Assembly: GCA_023251255.1 (NCBI GenBank)
Contig: JAHEZD010000021.1
Span: 1-64,000 of the forward strand
From: Chitinophagaceae bacterium
GTDB taxonomy: Bacteria > Bacteroidota > Bacteroidia > Chitinophagales > Chitinophagaceae
DNA: 64,000 bases
Reading direction: 5' to 3'
The position numbers and the translations under genes are program-made. Of this stretch, positions 7,718 to 18,344 are shown one piece after another; positions within the stretch are counted from its first letter, which is position 1, and each line of letters begins with the position of its first letter. The notes beneath the pieces are model-generated. The model was not told the DNA's origin. It did not search any database and saw only the letters and a list, made by a program, of their open reading frames with translations.

Positions 7718-8431
7718 CTATAATTTAATGTTTGTGACACCAAAGGTTTTAAAATCAAAAACCAACAAACAGTTATTGTTGTAATTGCCCAGTATAACCT
7801 GCACCGTGGCATTGACCATGTAGGTTCCAATAATGCCAGGAACAAAGCCCATCACGCCAATTTCGTCGCAATTGGGTACATCTTCCGGATTGGGCGGTTC
7901 GGGATAAATGTCCCTCAAGTTTTTGCCCGCATTGTAATTGAACACAGCTAATTGCCCTTCAAATTTCAAAACACTGCCGTACACCAAGGGTTTGTTCAGT
8001 AGCACGCAAACATCATTGACGAGGTAGCGTGTTAAAAAATTATCAGTGCCGTCTACCACCATATCAAATTGGGAAATAATGCTTGCTGCATTGGGTTCCT
8101 GCAGCAGTTCATCAAAAACCACACAGTTGACATTCGGGTTGATGGTATTTACTTTTTGAGCAGCAGTTGGTGCTTTTCGTTTGCCAATATCATTGGCCGT
8201 ATACAATATCTGGCGGTGCAGGTTATGGATCTCTACCTTATCAAAGTCAATGATGCCAATGGTGCCAACACCTGCTGCAGCTAGGTATTGCAATACTGGG
8301 CAACCTAGGCCACCTGCACCCACTACCAAAACTTTTGCCTGCTTCATTTTTAATTGCCCTTCCACACCCATTTCGTCAAGTATGAATTGACGGCTGTAAC
8401 GGTTGATTTCTTCTAGCGTAAAATCTGCCAT
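7718..8431 (-). CDS. thiF: ThiF-type adenylyltransferase for sulfur carrier ThiS
   Basis: This 237-residue HesA/MoeB/ThiF-family protein adenylates the C-terminal glycine of ThiS using ATP, the first step in forming the thiocarboxylate sulfur donor. Visible features are RYSRQFILDEMG near residue 11, the nucleotide-binding loop GAGGLGCP (38-45), the DFD strand (62-64), the HNLHRQ arginine motif (69-74), DGTDNF (128-132) and the conserved Cys188 in NCDEIGVMG. The usual Zn-binding CxxC pair just before that Cys is replaced by NLRDIYPEPP, so this is the zinc-free subtype. It is the last gene of the operon, 2 bp after thiH. Confidence 0.92.
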   Translation of the reverse strand: MADFTLEEINRYSRQFILDEMGVEGQLKMKQAKVLVVGAGGLGCPVLQYLAAAGVGTIGIIDFDKVEIHNLHRQILYTANDIGKRKAPTAAQKVNTINPNVNCVVFDELLQEPNAASIISQFDMVVDGTDNFLTRYLVNDVCVLLNKPLVYGSVLKFEGQLAVFNYNAGKNLRDIYPEPPNPEDVPNCDEIGVMGFVPGIIGTYMVNATVQVILGNYNNNCLLVFDFKTFGVTNIKL

Positions 8432-8433
8432 GC

Positions 8434-9543
8434 TTAAAGTATTTTATCCCAATCTTTCCAAACAGGTTGATAACCATTTCCGGTAATCATTGCTGCCACT
8501 TCCTTGGGTGTGCGCTCATCACTGATTTCAAATTGTTCCAATGATCCTTCGTCAACACTATAACCTCCTGGATTGGTTTTGGAACCGGCACTCATGGTAG
8601 TGGTTCCCAGCTTCATGATATTGTTCCTGAAGGTTTCGGACTCCCTTGTGGAAACCGAAATCTCCAGGTCCTCGTTCAGCAGGCGATAGGCACACATCAA
8701 TTGCACCAGCTCGTTATCATTGATATGGTAGTTGGATATATCAACTCCTTCGGCAGGCCGGATACGTGGAAAGGCAATGGAATATTTTGTTTGCCAATAG
8801 GTTTTCTGGAGGTAATCCAAGTGCAGGGCACAGAAAAAGGAGTCGGTACGCCAGTCTTCCAGCCCCAACAAAACGGCCAGCCCAATTTTGTGCATACCTG
8901 CCAGCCCAATTCTATCTGGGGTTTCGAGGCGGTAATAGAAATTGGACTTCTTGCCTTTTACATGGTAATCCTTGTATTTTTCCTTGTGATAGGTTTCTTG
9001 GTACACCAATACTGAATAAACACCGGCCCTTTGTAATTGCTCATATTCATCCTGTGACAAGGGTTGTACTTCAATGGAAATATTGGCAAAATGTGGTTTG
9101 ATAATGTCAATTGCTTTCAGGAAATAATCAACGTGCACTGTATGGTTCGATTCGCCAGTTACCAACAGGATATGATTAAAGCCATTCTGTTTGATGGCAT
9201 TGACCTCCTGCAAAATTTCGGCAGCCGTTAATGTTTTCCGTTTTATTTTATTGTCCAAACTGAAGCCACAGTAGGTGCAGATATTATTGCACTCATTGCT
9301 CAAATACATGGGTGCAAACAGTTGTATCGTTTTGCCGAACCGCTTCTGTGTTAACTGATGGCTTAGTTGTGCCATCTGTTCCAAATAGGGCATTGCGGCA
9401 GGCGAAACCAATGCCTTGAAATCTTCCAATGTTCTATGTTTGGCAGCCAATGCCGATTCCACATCCCTGGAAGTTTTTGAAGCAATGGATGCCTTTATGC
9501 CATCCCAGGTATATTGGTCGTAAACGTCTTTAAACTGTTTCAT
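8434..9543 (-). CDS. thiH: 2-iminoacetate synthase (radical SAM tyrosine lyase)
   Basis: ThiH splits tyrosine to dehydroglycine and p-cresol in anaerobic-type thiazole synthesis. The 369-residue sequence carries the radical SAM motif C85-NNI-C89-TY-C92 directly after the [11 protein letters not shown] strand. It also has the SAM-binding LLVTGES segment, the glycine-rich [21 protein letters not shown] block, and SFPRIRP-type [10 protein letters not shown]. The C-terminal [11 protein letters not shown] segment is typical for ThiH. The length is normal. Its start overlaps the end of thiG by 14 bp, suggesting coupled translation. ThiH rather than ThiO indicates tyrosine, not glycine oxidation, as nitrogen/carbon source. 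Confidence 0.95.
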   Translation of the reverse strand: MKQFKDVYDQYTWDGIKASIASKTSRDVESALAAKHRTLEDFKALVSPAAMPYLEQMAQLSHQLTQKRFGKTIQLFAPMYLSNECNNICTYCGFSLDNKIKRKTLTAAEILQEVNAIKQNGFNHILLVTGESNHTVHVDYFLKAIDIIKPHFANISIEVQPLSQDEYEQLQRAGVYSVLVYQETYHKEKYKDYHVKGKKSNFYYRLETPDRIGLAGMHKIGLAVLLGLEDWRTDSFFCALHLDYLQKTYWQTKYSIAFPRIRPAEGVDISNYHINDNELVQLMCAYRLLNEDLEISVSTRESETFRNNIMKLGTTTMSAGSKTNPGGYSVDEGSLEQFEISDERTPKEVAAMITGNGYQPVWKDWDKIL

Positions 9544-10306
9544 GTAAAAACTGGGTTAATGGACTTGAAGCAATGGCATGGTTTACTTTGGTGGCCAATC
9601 GGCTTTCAAAAGCTATGCGACCGGCCTGCACAGCCAATTTAAAAGCATTGGCCATTTGTACAGGGTTGCCAGCAATGGCAATGGCTGTGTTGACCAGTAC
9701 GGCATCAGCACCCATTTCCATGGCCAGCGCTGCATCTGAAGGTGCGCCAATGCCTGCATCAATAATTACGGGTACCTTGCTTTGTTCAATAATGATCTGC
9801 AAAAAGTCTAAGGTCCTCAATCCCTTATTGCTACCAATGGGGGAACCCAAGGGCATTACAGCAGCAGTGCCTGCACCTTCCAAGCGTTTGCAGAGAACAG
9901 GGTCTGCATGTATATAGGGCAATACAATAAAGCCAAGCTTGGCCAGTTCTTCAGTGGCCTTTAGTGTTTCTATGGGGTCGGGCATCAGGTATTTTGGGTC
10001 GGGATGTATTTCCAGTTTCACCCAATTGGTTTCCAAAGCTTCCCTTGCCAACTGTGCTGCCAATACTGCTTCTTTAGCAGTACGCACACCGGATGTGTTG
10101 GGCAATAGATTGATGTGTGCGTGCTGTAGGTGCGATAGTAACGCATCTGTATCGGTTTCCAGATCAACCCGCTTTAGGGCCACTGTTACCATTTCCGATC
10201 CGGACGCCAAGACGGCTTCTTCCATTTGTGCCGAGGAACCGAATTTGCCTGTTCCAAGGAATAAACGTGACTGGAATATTTTACCTGCTATGGTTAACTG
10301 TTTCAT
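9530..10306 (-). CDS. thiG: Thiazole synthase
   Basis: This 258-residue TIM-barrel enzyme condenses deoxyxylulose 5-phosphate, dehydroglycine and ThiS-thiocarboxylate to thiazole phosphate. The sequence shows FLGTGKF (16-22), the substrate Schiff-base lysine Lys97 in [29 protein letters not shown] and [11 protein letters not shown] (phosphate-binding), and the [12 protein letters not shown] strand. The length is typical. Start: the ATG overlaps the thiE stop in an ATGA arrangement, and thiH overlaps its end, so translation is coupled through the operon. Confidence 0.96.
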   Translation of the reverse strand: MKQLTIAGKIFQSRLFLGTGKFGSSAQMEEAVLASGSEMVTVALKRVDLETDTDALLSHLQHAHINLLPNTSGVRTAKEAVLAAQLAREALETNWVKLEIHPDPKYLMPDPIETLKATEELAKLGFIVLPYIHADPVLCKRLEGAGTAAVMPLGSPIGSNKGLRTLDFLQIIIEQSKVPVIIDAGIGAPSDAALAMEMGADAVLVNTAIAIAGNPVQMANAFKLAVQAGRIAFESRLATKVNHAIASSPLTQFLHETV

Positions 10307-10926
10307 ATCAATGCTTCTTTTAATTGTTGTTCCAATAATTGTTTATCAGGATGGTGGGTAACAATACCGGATACTGCCACACCATGGATGCCTGTTTGCT
10401 TGATGGCCTCAATATCCTCAAAGACGATACCGCCTATGGCAAACACGGGTACCTGTATGTTCTGTTCCTGCAAGGCACCCATTATTTTTCTGTAGCCTTC
10501 CAATCCTAGAATGGGGCTTAATTTCTCCTTTGTGGTGGTGAAGCGGAAAGGTCCGAGACCAACATAATTGCAGCCTTCTTCTGCGCGCTGCAAAACATGT
10601 TCTACAGTATTGGCAGTGCCACCGATGATTTTATTCCCGCCCACAATATCCCTTGCTTGGCTGATGGATAAATCGGTCAATCCCAAATGCACCCCATCAG
10701 CATCTACTGCTTTGGCAATATGTGGATGGTCGTTAATGATCAATATGGCACCATGCTTTGCACACAGTTCCTTTACCAGTTCAGCCAAGGGCATTGTTTC
10801 ATTCAAGGTTGCATTCTTAAACCGTAACTGTACCCAGTTGCAGCCCGCATTTATGGCAGATTGTATATTGTGCAATTGCTGGCTTACGGTACTGCCCTGC
10901 GATATGTATTGTAGTTTGCTAAACAT
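10303..10926 (-). CDS. thiE: Thiamine-phosphate synthase
   Basis: ThiE couples HMP pyrophosphate with thiazole phosphate to thiamine phosphate. The chosen ATG at 10926 (protein starting [11 protein letters not shown], 207 aa) overlaps the thiD stop by 8 nt; a longer frame begins at 10998 but lies inside thiD. Visible are WVQLRFKN (substrate loop), [19 protein letters not shown] (the ThiE IND-x-DGVHLGQ signature), [23 protein letters not shown] (hydroxyl-phosphate site) and PVFAIGGI. It is the first of two ThiE-like proteins; this copy has the full signature and is taken as the true synthase. Confidence 0.93.
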   Translation of the reverse strand: MFSKLQYISQGSTVSQQLHNIQSAINAGCNWVQLRFKNATLNETMPLAELVKELCAKHGAILIINDHPHIAKAVDADGVHLGLTDLSISQARDIVGGNKIIGGTANTVEHVLQRAEEGCNYVGLGPFRFTTTKEKLSPILGLEGYRKIMGALQEQNIQVPVFAIGGIVFEDIEAIKQTGIHGVAVSGIVTHHPDKQLLEQQLKEALI

Positions 10927-11674
10927 GGTGGTATCCCAATAAGTTTTTGTTGCTCGATAAAAATTGTTCAATGTGTTTTTTTGCATTGCTGCAGGCATCC
11001 ACTACTTCGAAACCCAATGCTAAGTTGGCTGTAATGGCCGCAGAGAGTACGCAGCCTGAACCATGCTTGGCATACATGCCCTCCGTATTGCCCTGCAATG
11101 TTTCCATGTTATTTGCCGTGTATACATAATCAACGCCAAGTGCCTCCTTATTGTGGCCACCCTTTAATAAAACATGGCAATAGGTTGATAGTTTTTTGGC
11201 TGATTCCTTTGCATTGGCTGATGGCATTAATTGCAGTACTTCGTTGTAATTGGGGGTCAGCAAAAAAACTTTTGACAAAGTGCCTAGCAATAGCTCTTCA
11301 TTCATTGCTCCGTCCCAAAAGTCAAAACCGCTACTTGATTTGATAACGGTATCCACTACAATTTTAATTGCCGCATTTTTCTGGTGGATGAAGTATACAA
11401 TGTTTTGTAGGGTGCCAATATTTTCAACAATGCCAATTTTCACCGCCTTTACATCGTAATGATCAAGCATTGTTTCCAAGGCCTTTAGGATGTCATTTTC
11501 GGCTTCCCATTTAATGGATATAAAATCATTTTCGGTTTGCAGTGTTTGGGCTGTATTGATGCCAAGCCCATATACTTTATGCTGCTCAAATGTTTTGATG
11601 TCAGCCAGTATGCCTGCACCTGCACAAGGGTCAAAGCCTGCTATACTCAATACTATTGGCCTGTTCAGTTCCAT
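10919..11674 (-). CDS. thiD: HMP / HMP-phosphate kinase
   Basis: ThiD phosphorylates hydroxymethylpyrimidine phosphate to the pyrophosphate used by ThiE. The 251-residue ribokinase-fold protein shows AGFDPCAGAGILADIKTF at residues 13-30 (family consensus AGSDPSGGAGIQADLKTF), KIGIVEN, VVDTVIKSSSG and LLTPNYNEV. The C-terminal anion hole/catalytic loop is HGSGCVLSAAITANLALG. Two changes in the first motif (Ser to Phe, Ser-Gly to Cys-Ala) are unusual but do not touch the catalytic Cys/Gly loop. It overlaps thiE by 8 nt and the ThiE-like gene before it by 10 nt. Confidence 0.93.
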   Translation of the reverse strand: MELNRPIVLSIAGFDPCAGAGILADIKTFEQHKVYGLGINTAQTLQTENDFISIKWEAENDILKALETMLDHYDVKAVKIGIVENIGTLQNIVYFIHQKNAAIKIVVDTVIKSSSGFDFWDGAMNEELLLGTLSKVFLLTPNYNEVLQLMPSANAKESAKKLSTYCHVLLKGGHNKEALGVDYVYTANNMETLQGNTEGMYAKHGSGCVLSAAITANLALGFEVVDACSNAKKHIEQFLSSNKNLLGYHHV

Positions 11675-12260
11675 GCTTTTTGTACTGCTTTGAATTGATG
11701 GACACTGTCATTCACATTTTTCCAGATGGTTCCCAATACTGCAGCGCCATTGAACTGCATGCCTTTCACTTTTTGGATGTTGGCAGCATCAATGCCACCA
11801 ATGGCAATGATAGCAGGTTTGCTTTCCTGTACCGGAAAGACAAAGTCAACTGGTAATATTGAGGTATATCCCTGCTTGGAGATGCTGTTGAATACTGGCC
11901 CGAAAAACGCATATCCGAAACAGGGAGATAAGGAACAATAGGTTTCCGCATCATGTATGGAAGTGGACAGTATCGTATTGTTTGTTTTCAATGTCATTAA
12001 GGCGTTGTCTCCTGTTGCTGTTCTTTTGGTTCCTGTAAAATGCAAACGGTTTATGCCAGCATCCATTGCCAGTTCATGGTATTGGTGCAGGGCAATTTGG
12101 TGCCGGTATTTAGGATGGATGCTATCTATCAATATCCTTACTTCATCCATTGCAAGCATGGGCTTCCGTAAATGCAGTAGTTCCAATCCTTCTTCAAACA
12201 GGGCGTTGATGATAGCAGGCTCATTTGCTACAGGTGCTGGATTGGAAATGACAATTAGCA

Positions 12261-12261
<1 letters not shown>
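11665..12261 (-). CDS. ThiE/TenI-like protein (second copy)
   Basis: This 198-residue protein has the ThiE/TenI barrel fold. It starts with LIVISNP, then ELLHLRKP (RxxK-type loop), LHQYHELAMDAGINRLHFTG (a degraded VNDRxxLAxxxxxdGVHLG motif), TSIHDAETY, YAFFGPVFNSISKQGY (GPVFxTxxK) and AIGGIDAANI. The loss of Asn-Asp in the VND motif and the HFTG variant fit TenI-type thiazole tautomerases better than thiamine-phosphate synthase. TenI speeds the aromatisation of the ThiG product. Its ATG overlaps the thiC stop (TAATG) and its end overlaps thiD, placing it firmly in the operon. Confidence 0.8.
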
Positions 12262-14162
<1,901 letters not shown>

Positions 14163-14366
14163 CTATCCGCCTTGTGTAGCTTTAATTACCAGTACCGTAT
14201 CGTTTGGTTGGAGCAGGTAATTGGTCCATGCTGCTTTGGGCACAATTGTTTCGTTTACGGCAACGGCAATGCCTTTTTGCTTATCCCCGATTAAATCATT
14301 GATGATAAGCTGAACAGAAGCCTGTTCCTGTATTTCCTGTATATGGTTGTTGAAAGTAATCCTCAT
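14163..14366 (-). CDS. thiS: Thiamine sulfur carrier protein
   Basis: This 67-residue ubiquitin-fold protein ends in the diagnostic Gly-Gly that ThiF adenylates and that carries the thiocarboxylate to ThiG. It starts MRITFNNH, contains KGIAVAVNETIVPKAAW (typical GIAVAVNxxVVPRxxW) and LQPNDTVLVIKATQGG. It is the first gene of the operon. Its ATG (14366-14364) lies in the 3' arm of a hairpin just after the TPP riboswitch. Confidence 0.95.
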   Translation of the reverse strand: MRITFNNHIQEIQEQASVQLIINDLIGDKQKGIAVAVNETIVPKAAWTNYLLQPNDTVLVIKATQGG

Positions 14367-14418
14367 TCCTGTATATGTTTATGGAAACTTCAGGAATGGG
14401 AAGCAAAGAAGATGCTTC
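14364..14418 (-). promoter_or_regulatory. Expression platform hairpins covering the thiS start
   Basis: In the RNA, two hairpins follow the aptamer. The first is at 14418-14400 (GAAGCA, 7-nt loop, TGCTTC). The second pairs CATTCCTG (14398-14391) with CAGGAATG (14371-14364), a perfect 8-bp stem whose 3' arm contains the thiS ATG. No T run follows either stem, so control at translation start rather than termination is favoured. Confidence 0.65.
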
Positions 14419-14419
14419 T

Positions 14420-14489
14420 ACTTTTTCCCTTCGGCAGCATTATCTGCATCAGGTTCGTAGGGTATGATCTCAGCCTGTAAGGCACCCCT
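14420..14489 (-). ncRNA. TPP riboswitch (THI element)
   Basis: Reading the minus strand, the conserved aptamer blocks are in order: GGGGTGCC, GGCTGAGATCATACCC, GAACCTGATGCAGATAATGC and GCCGAAGGGAA. These match the TPP-binding P2/P3 CTGAGA core and the P4/P5 ACCTGA...ATAATGC core. It lies about 55 nt upstream of thiS, heading the whole thiamine operon, and should lower expression when thiamine pyrophosphate is plentiful. A -7-like TAATTTG at 14517-14511 lies about 22 nt upstream and could be the promoter. Confidence 0.95.
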
Positions 14490-14517
14490 AAAGTTTGAAC
14501 GAATGTATGGCAAATTA

Positions 14518-14904
14518 GGAATCCACATATTAAATAGTTCTGCACAAAAAATATGGCCTTGTTGCGAAGGCCATAGGAGAAATGTGGGCCTATTGAATTG
14601 TATGACTATTGGAATGTGGGCAGTTCGGTCAATGGCATGGCGCCTTGTTTGTAAAAAACAACTACCCATCTTAATGCTTCTAAATGATATAGTAACTATC
14701 AATGTGCTGGTTCAAACGGTACCTGAATTGCTTCATTGGTACTGCATGGTTTTTATTTGCGCAGGCTCCATAATAACAAGTTATCCTGACAGGCGCAAAA
14801 TCTCCAAGCGGCTCACGCCCGTTCAATTTCTGACCTGCTGCTACATAAATAGTTGGTTAACAATAAATTGGAAAATTTGACTGTGTTGAAAAGTATCAAT
14901 TTTT
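14518..14904. other. Divergent spacer between thi operon and pectin locus
   Basis: No gene is supported. A 138-codon plus-strand frame starting at 14464 runs across the riboswitch and has no family features. The stretch separates the leftward thiamine operon from the rightward susC promoter. Confidence 0.6.
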
Positions 14905-14958
14905 GGTAAAAATCGGTCAAAAATTGGCCATGGTTCAAGTATGCCAATAATACTTTTG
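14905..14958 (+). promoter_or_regulatory. susC promoter with tandem repeats upstream
   Basis: TACTTTTG at 14951-14958 matches the Bacteroidota -7 consensus TAnnTTTG exactly, 45 bp before the susC ATG. Two tandem 10-bp units, GGTAAAAATC (14905-14914) and GGTCAAAAAT (14915-14924), lie about 26-46 bp upstream of the -7 box. That is where an AraC-type activator such as the HTCS of this locus would contact DNA and polymerase. The promoter element is seen; the activator site is inferred. Confidence 0.6.
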
Positions 14959-15002
14959 TTCAACGAATTGCATTACCTTCTTAACGAACAATCAACTGCT
15001 TT

Positions 15003-18000
15003 ATGAAAAAGAAACCCTGCCTGCTCCTCCTGTTAATGCTCCCATTCTGCTCCCTGCTTTTTGCACAGACCTTAACGGTCAAGGGGAAAATCACTGATGA
15101 TGTAGGCAATCCATTGTCCAATGCGTCGATACTTGCAAAGGGTACAAAATCCGGTGTCCAGTCAAACGAAACCGGTGCTTTTACGATTAAAATAAAAGCT
15201 GGCCAGAACGGGAAGGCTGATATAGTGGTCAGCTATGTGAACTACAAAACACAGATTATATCCGTTGATGGCAAGACAGAAATTACGGTGAAGCTCGAAA
15301 AGTCAGCTTCCGATTTGGACGAGGTTGTTGTAATCGGTTACCAAGCGGTTAAACGAAAGGACCTTTTGGCTGCTGCTTCCACTGTTACGGCAAAGGACCT
15401 TAAGGACAATCCCCTGAACAATACTGCTGAAGCCCTACAAGGAAAACTGGCAGGTGTGCAGATTACCATGTCGGAAGGGGCGCCGGGTGCGGATGCCACC
15501 ATCAATATACGGGGAAGGAATTCCATTACCGGCACGGGCGAACCCCTGTACATCGTGGACGGGATTCCTGTGGAAAGTGCATTGTCCGTGCTAGGCCCAC
15601 AGGATATAGAATCAATTGACGTATTGAAGGATGCAGCCTCTACAGCCATTTATGGTTCAAGGGGTGCCAATGGGGTGGTAGTTATTACGACCAAGGGAGG
15701 AAAGAATACCGGTGGGAAAACGACTGTTTCGTACAATGCTTACTGGGGGATTCAGCAACTGGCCAAGAAGCTTGATATGATGGACCCTTATGATTTTGTG
15801 CTTTATCAATATGAAAAAGGTCAATGGCTTGGCGATTCATCTGCTGCAAAAAAATATGTACGGGTGATGGCCAATTATGATACCATCAACACTTATTACA
15901 GGAACCTGTCCGGCATTGACTGGCAGGAAGAGACCATGGGCAAGAATGCCTTGCAGCAATCGCACAATGTAAGTTTGTCTGGAGGAACTGCAGCTACAAC
16001 CTATAACCTAAGCCTTACAGCCAACAAACAGGAGGGGATTTTGCTGAATTCCGATCTGGACAGGAAAATAGTCAATTTCAAGTTTGACCATAAAGCGAAT
16101 GCCAAACTTCGTTTTGGCTTCAATGTCCGTTATACAGACCAGTTGGTTAATGGAGCTGGGACCTCGGACGTAGGTGGTGCAGGTAGTAACAGGCTACGTC
16201 AATATACACGTTACAGGCCATTGCTTTTGCCGGGACAAACAGAAGATTCCTATGACCCGGACCTTGATTTGAACAATGCAGGCAACGGTTTCAATGTACT
16301 GAACCCCATTTTACTGGCCAATGCAGAAACAAGAAGAAGGTATACCACCATTTATAATTTGAATGGTTTTTTACAGTACGTTGTTGTAAAGAATATCACT
16401 TTCAGGTCAACAGTTGGTTTTGATTTCAACACGGTGAAAAACAAGTCCTACGATGATACTTTAACCAATAATGCCAAAACATACAACAGGCAGCCTGTTT
16501 TGGTATTCAACAACAATTCAAGGAAAACAATTACCAATTCCAACGTGTTGACTTATAACAACCCATCGCTGTTCAAAACAAAACATGCCTTGAATGTTTT
16601 GCTGGGGCAGGAAACAAAACAAAGCAAATACAGTACTGATTTTCTGGAGTTGCACTATTTTCCTATTGGAACAGATGCAGACAGGGCCTTCAACAATTTG
16701 CAGTTGGCACCCACATCATCTGTTGGTTTTATACAGCCTAAACCAAACTCAACACAAGTACCCGATAACCTTGCTTCTTTCTTCACCTCCATTGATTACA
16801 ACTACAACCAGAAGTATTTTGCGAAGTTCAATTTAAGGGCCGATGGCACCTCCATTTTTGCACCTGCCAATGCTTGGGGCTATTTCCCGTCGGCATCTGC
16901 TGCATGGAGGGTTAGTAAGGAAGATTTCTTCAAGAGTAAAATAGTGAGTGACTTAAGGGTAAGGCTCTCTTATGGTTCTTCTGGAAACAATAGGATTACA
17001 CCATTCTCCTATAGGACCCAATATGTTTCCCCTGGCAATGCAGGTTATGGCCTGAACAATGCATTGGCAGGCGTATTTACTCCAGCTAACCTAGGCAATG
17101 AAGAACTTATTTGGGAAAGCATTGTTTCACAGAATTTGGGATTTGATGTATCCATGTTGAAGAACAGGATCAACCTGACCGTTGACCTCTATTCCAACCT
17201 TTCAAAAAACCTATTGCTCAACCAGACCATCCCTTCTTCAAGTGGGTACACCACCCAGTTCCAGAATATTGGTTCAACCCGTAACCGTGGTCTGGAAATA
17301 CAGGTTTCTGCAATTATCATGCGCAAGAAAGAATTTACTTGGAACGCCAACTTCAATATTGCGTTCAATAAAAACAAGATTACTTCCCTTGGTCCCAATC
17401 AACAGATCCTGAGGAATTCCGGATGGTTCAGTTCAAGCAATTTCCCTGCCGACTATATATTGAAAGTTGGGGAGGAAGTGGGTACCATGTATGGCTATGT
17501 AAATGATGGCTATTATACTTTGGCCGATTTTACGAAGGCGCCATTCTCCAATTCCCTGTATCCTGGGTATACAACCCAGTACACTTTGAACCCGAAAGTG
17601 GTGAATGCTTCGGGTATACTTGCCAATCCATTGCAGATGGGCTCTCCCAAGTTCAAGGACATTAACGGTGATGGCATCATTACAGCAGATAGCGACCGTG
17701 TGGTGATAGGCCACGCACAACCCAAATTTTTCGGGGGCATTCAACAGTCATTTACGTACAAGAATTTCGATTTGTCCATCTTCCTGAACTACTCTGTGGG
17801 TGGCGATGTATTCAATTCAAACAAACTGGAATATTCCAGTGCATATGGCTCTGAACTGAACATGCTGAACATAAATAGGGGCCGCTGGAAGATGATTGAT
17901 GCCAATGGAAACCCCATACAGCGTGTGGTAGGGATTGGAGGTACCAACTACATTATTGGAATGGATTCTGCCACGATAGCTGGAGTAAACGGTAATGCTT

Positions 18001-18308
18001 CCATTTGGTTTCCATCAACAAGTGTCAACGGCTTCTACTCACAAAGTTTTGCTGTGGAGAATGCTTCCTATTTAAGGATCAACAACATTACACTTGGCTA
18101 TAATTTCCCCAAGAAGCTATTGCAAAAAATAAAAGTATCAAGCTTCCGATTGTATTTGACTGCAAACAATGTGGCCACCATTACAGGGTATACAGGTTAT
18201 GACCCAGATGCCAATGCAAGGAGGAATGACCCAACAACCATTGGTGTGGACTATGCAGCATACCCAAGGGCAAGAACCTATGTTTTTGGATTGAACCTTG
18301 GCCTGTAA
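15003..18308 (+). CDS. SusC/RagA-family TonB-dependent outer-membrane transporter
   Basis: This 1101-residue transporter imports oligosaccharides across the outer membrane with energy from TonB. Order: signal peptide (1-21, ending LFAQ); carboxypeptidase-regulatory-like domain (about 23-100, VKGKITDDVGNPLSNASI); TonB-box-like DEVVVIGY (about 105-112); plug domain with IRGRNSITGTGEPLYIVDG; the SusC/RagA signature SIDVLKDAASTAIYGSRGA; then a 22-strand barrel ending in an aromatic strand (RTYVFGLNLGL). It begins the pectin locus and is followed after 36 bp by its SusD partner. It probably transports galacturonate-containing oligosaccharides. Regulation is expected from the HTCS at the far end of the locus. 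Confidence 0.96.
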   Translation: MKKKPCLLLLLMLPFCSLLFAQTLTVKGKITDDVGNPLSNASILAKGTKSGVQSNETGAFTIKIKAGQNGKADIVVSYVNYKTQIISVDGKTEITVKLEKSASDLDEVVVIGYQAVKRKDLLAAASTVTAKDLKDNPLNNTAEALQGKLAGVQITMSEGAPGADATINIRGRNSITGTGEPLYIVDGIPVESALSVLGPQDIESIDVLKDAASTAIYGSRGANGVVVITTKGGKNTGGKTTVSYNAYWGIQQLAKKLDMMDPYDFVLYQYEKGQWLGDSSAAKKYVRVMANYDTINTYYRNLSGIDWQEETMGKNALQQSHNVSLSGGTAATTYNLSLTANKQEGILLNSDLDRKIVNFKFDHKANAKLRFGFNVRYTDQLVNGAGTSDVGGAGSNRLRQYTRYRPLLLPGQTEDSYDPDLDLNNAGNGFNVLNPILLANAETRRRYTTIYNLNGFLQYVVVKNITFRSTVGFDFNTVKNKSYDDTLTNNAKTYNRQPVLVFNNNSRKTITNSNVLTYNNPSLFKTKHALNVLLGQETKQSKYSTDFLELHYFPIGTDADRAFNNLQLAPTSSVGFIQPKPNSTQVPDNLASFFTSIDYNYNQKYFAKFNLRADGTSIFAPANAWGYFPSASAAWRVSKEDFFKSKIVSDLRVRLSYGSSGNNRITPFSYRTQYVSPGNAGYGLNNALAGVFTPANLGNEELIWESIVSQNLGFDVSMLKNRINLTVDLYSNLSKNLLLNQTIPSSSGYTTQFQNIGSTRNRGLEIQVSAIIMRKKEFTWNANFNIAFNKNKITSLGPNQQILRNSGWFSSSNFPADYILKVGEEVGTMYGYVNDGYYTLADFTKAPFSNSLYPGYTTQYTLNPKVVNASGILANPLQMGSPKFKDINGDGIITADSDRVVIGHAQPKFFGGIQQSFTYKNFDLSIFLNYSVGGDVFNSNKLEYSSAYGSELNMLNINRGRWKMIDANGNPIQRVVGIGGTNYIIGMDSATIAGVNGNASIWFPSTSVNGFYSQSFAVENASYLRINNITLGYNFPKKLLQKIKVSSFRLYLTANNVATITGYTGYDPDANARRNDPTTIGVDYAAYPRARTYVFGLNLGL

Positions 18309-18344
18309 AATAACTTATCATTCAAATTGTAAACGCTTGTAGAT

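Noticed and set aside
14464-14880. 138-codon plus-strand frame opposite the thiamine leader
   Set aside because: It runs across the antisense of the TPP riboswitch and shows no protein-family features.
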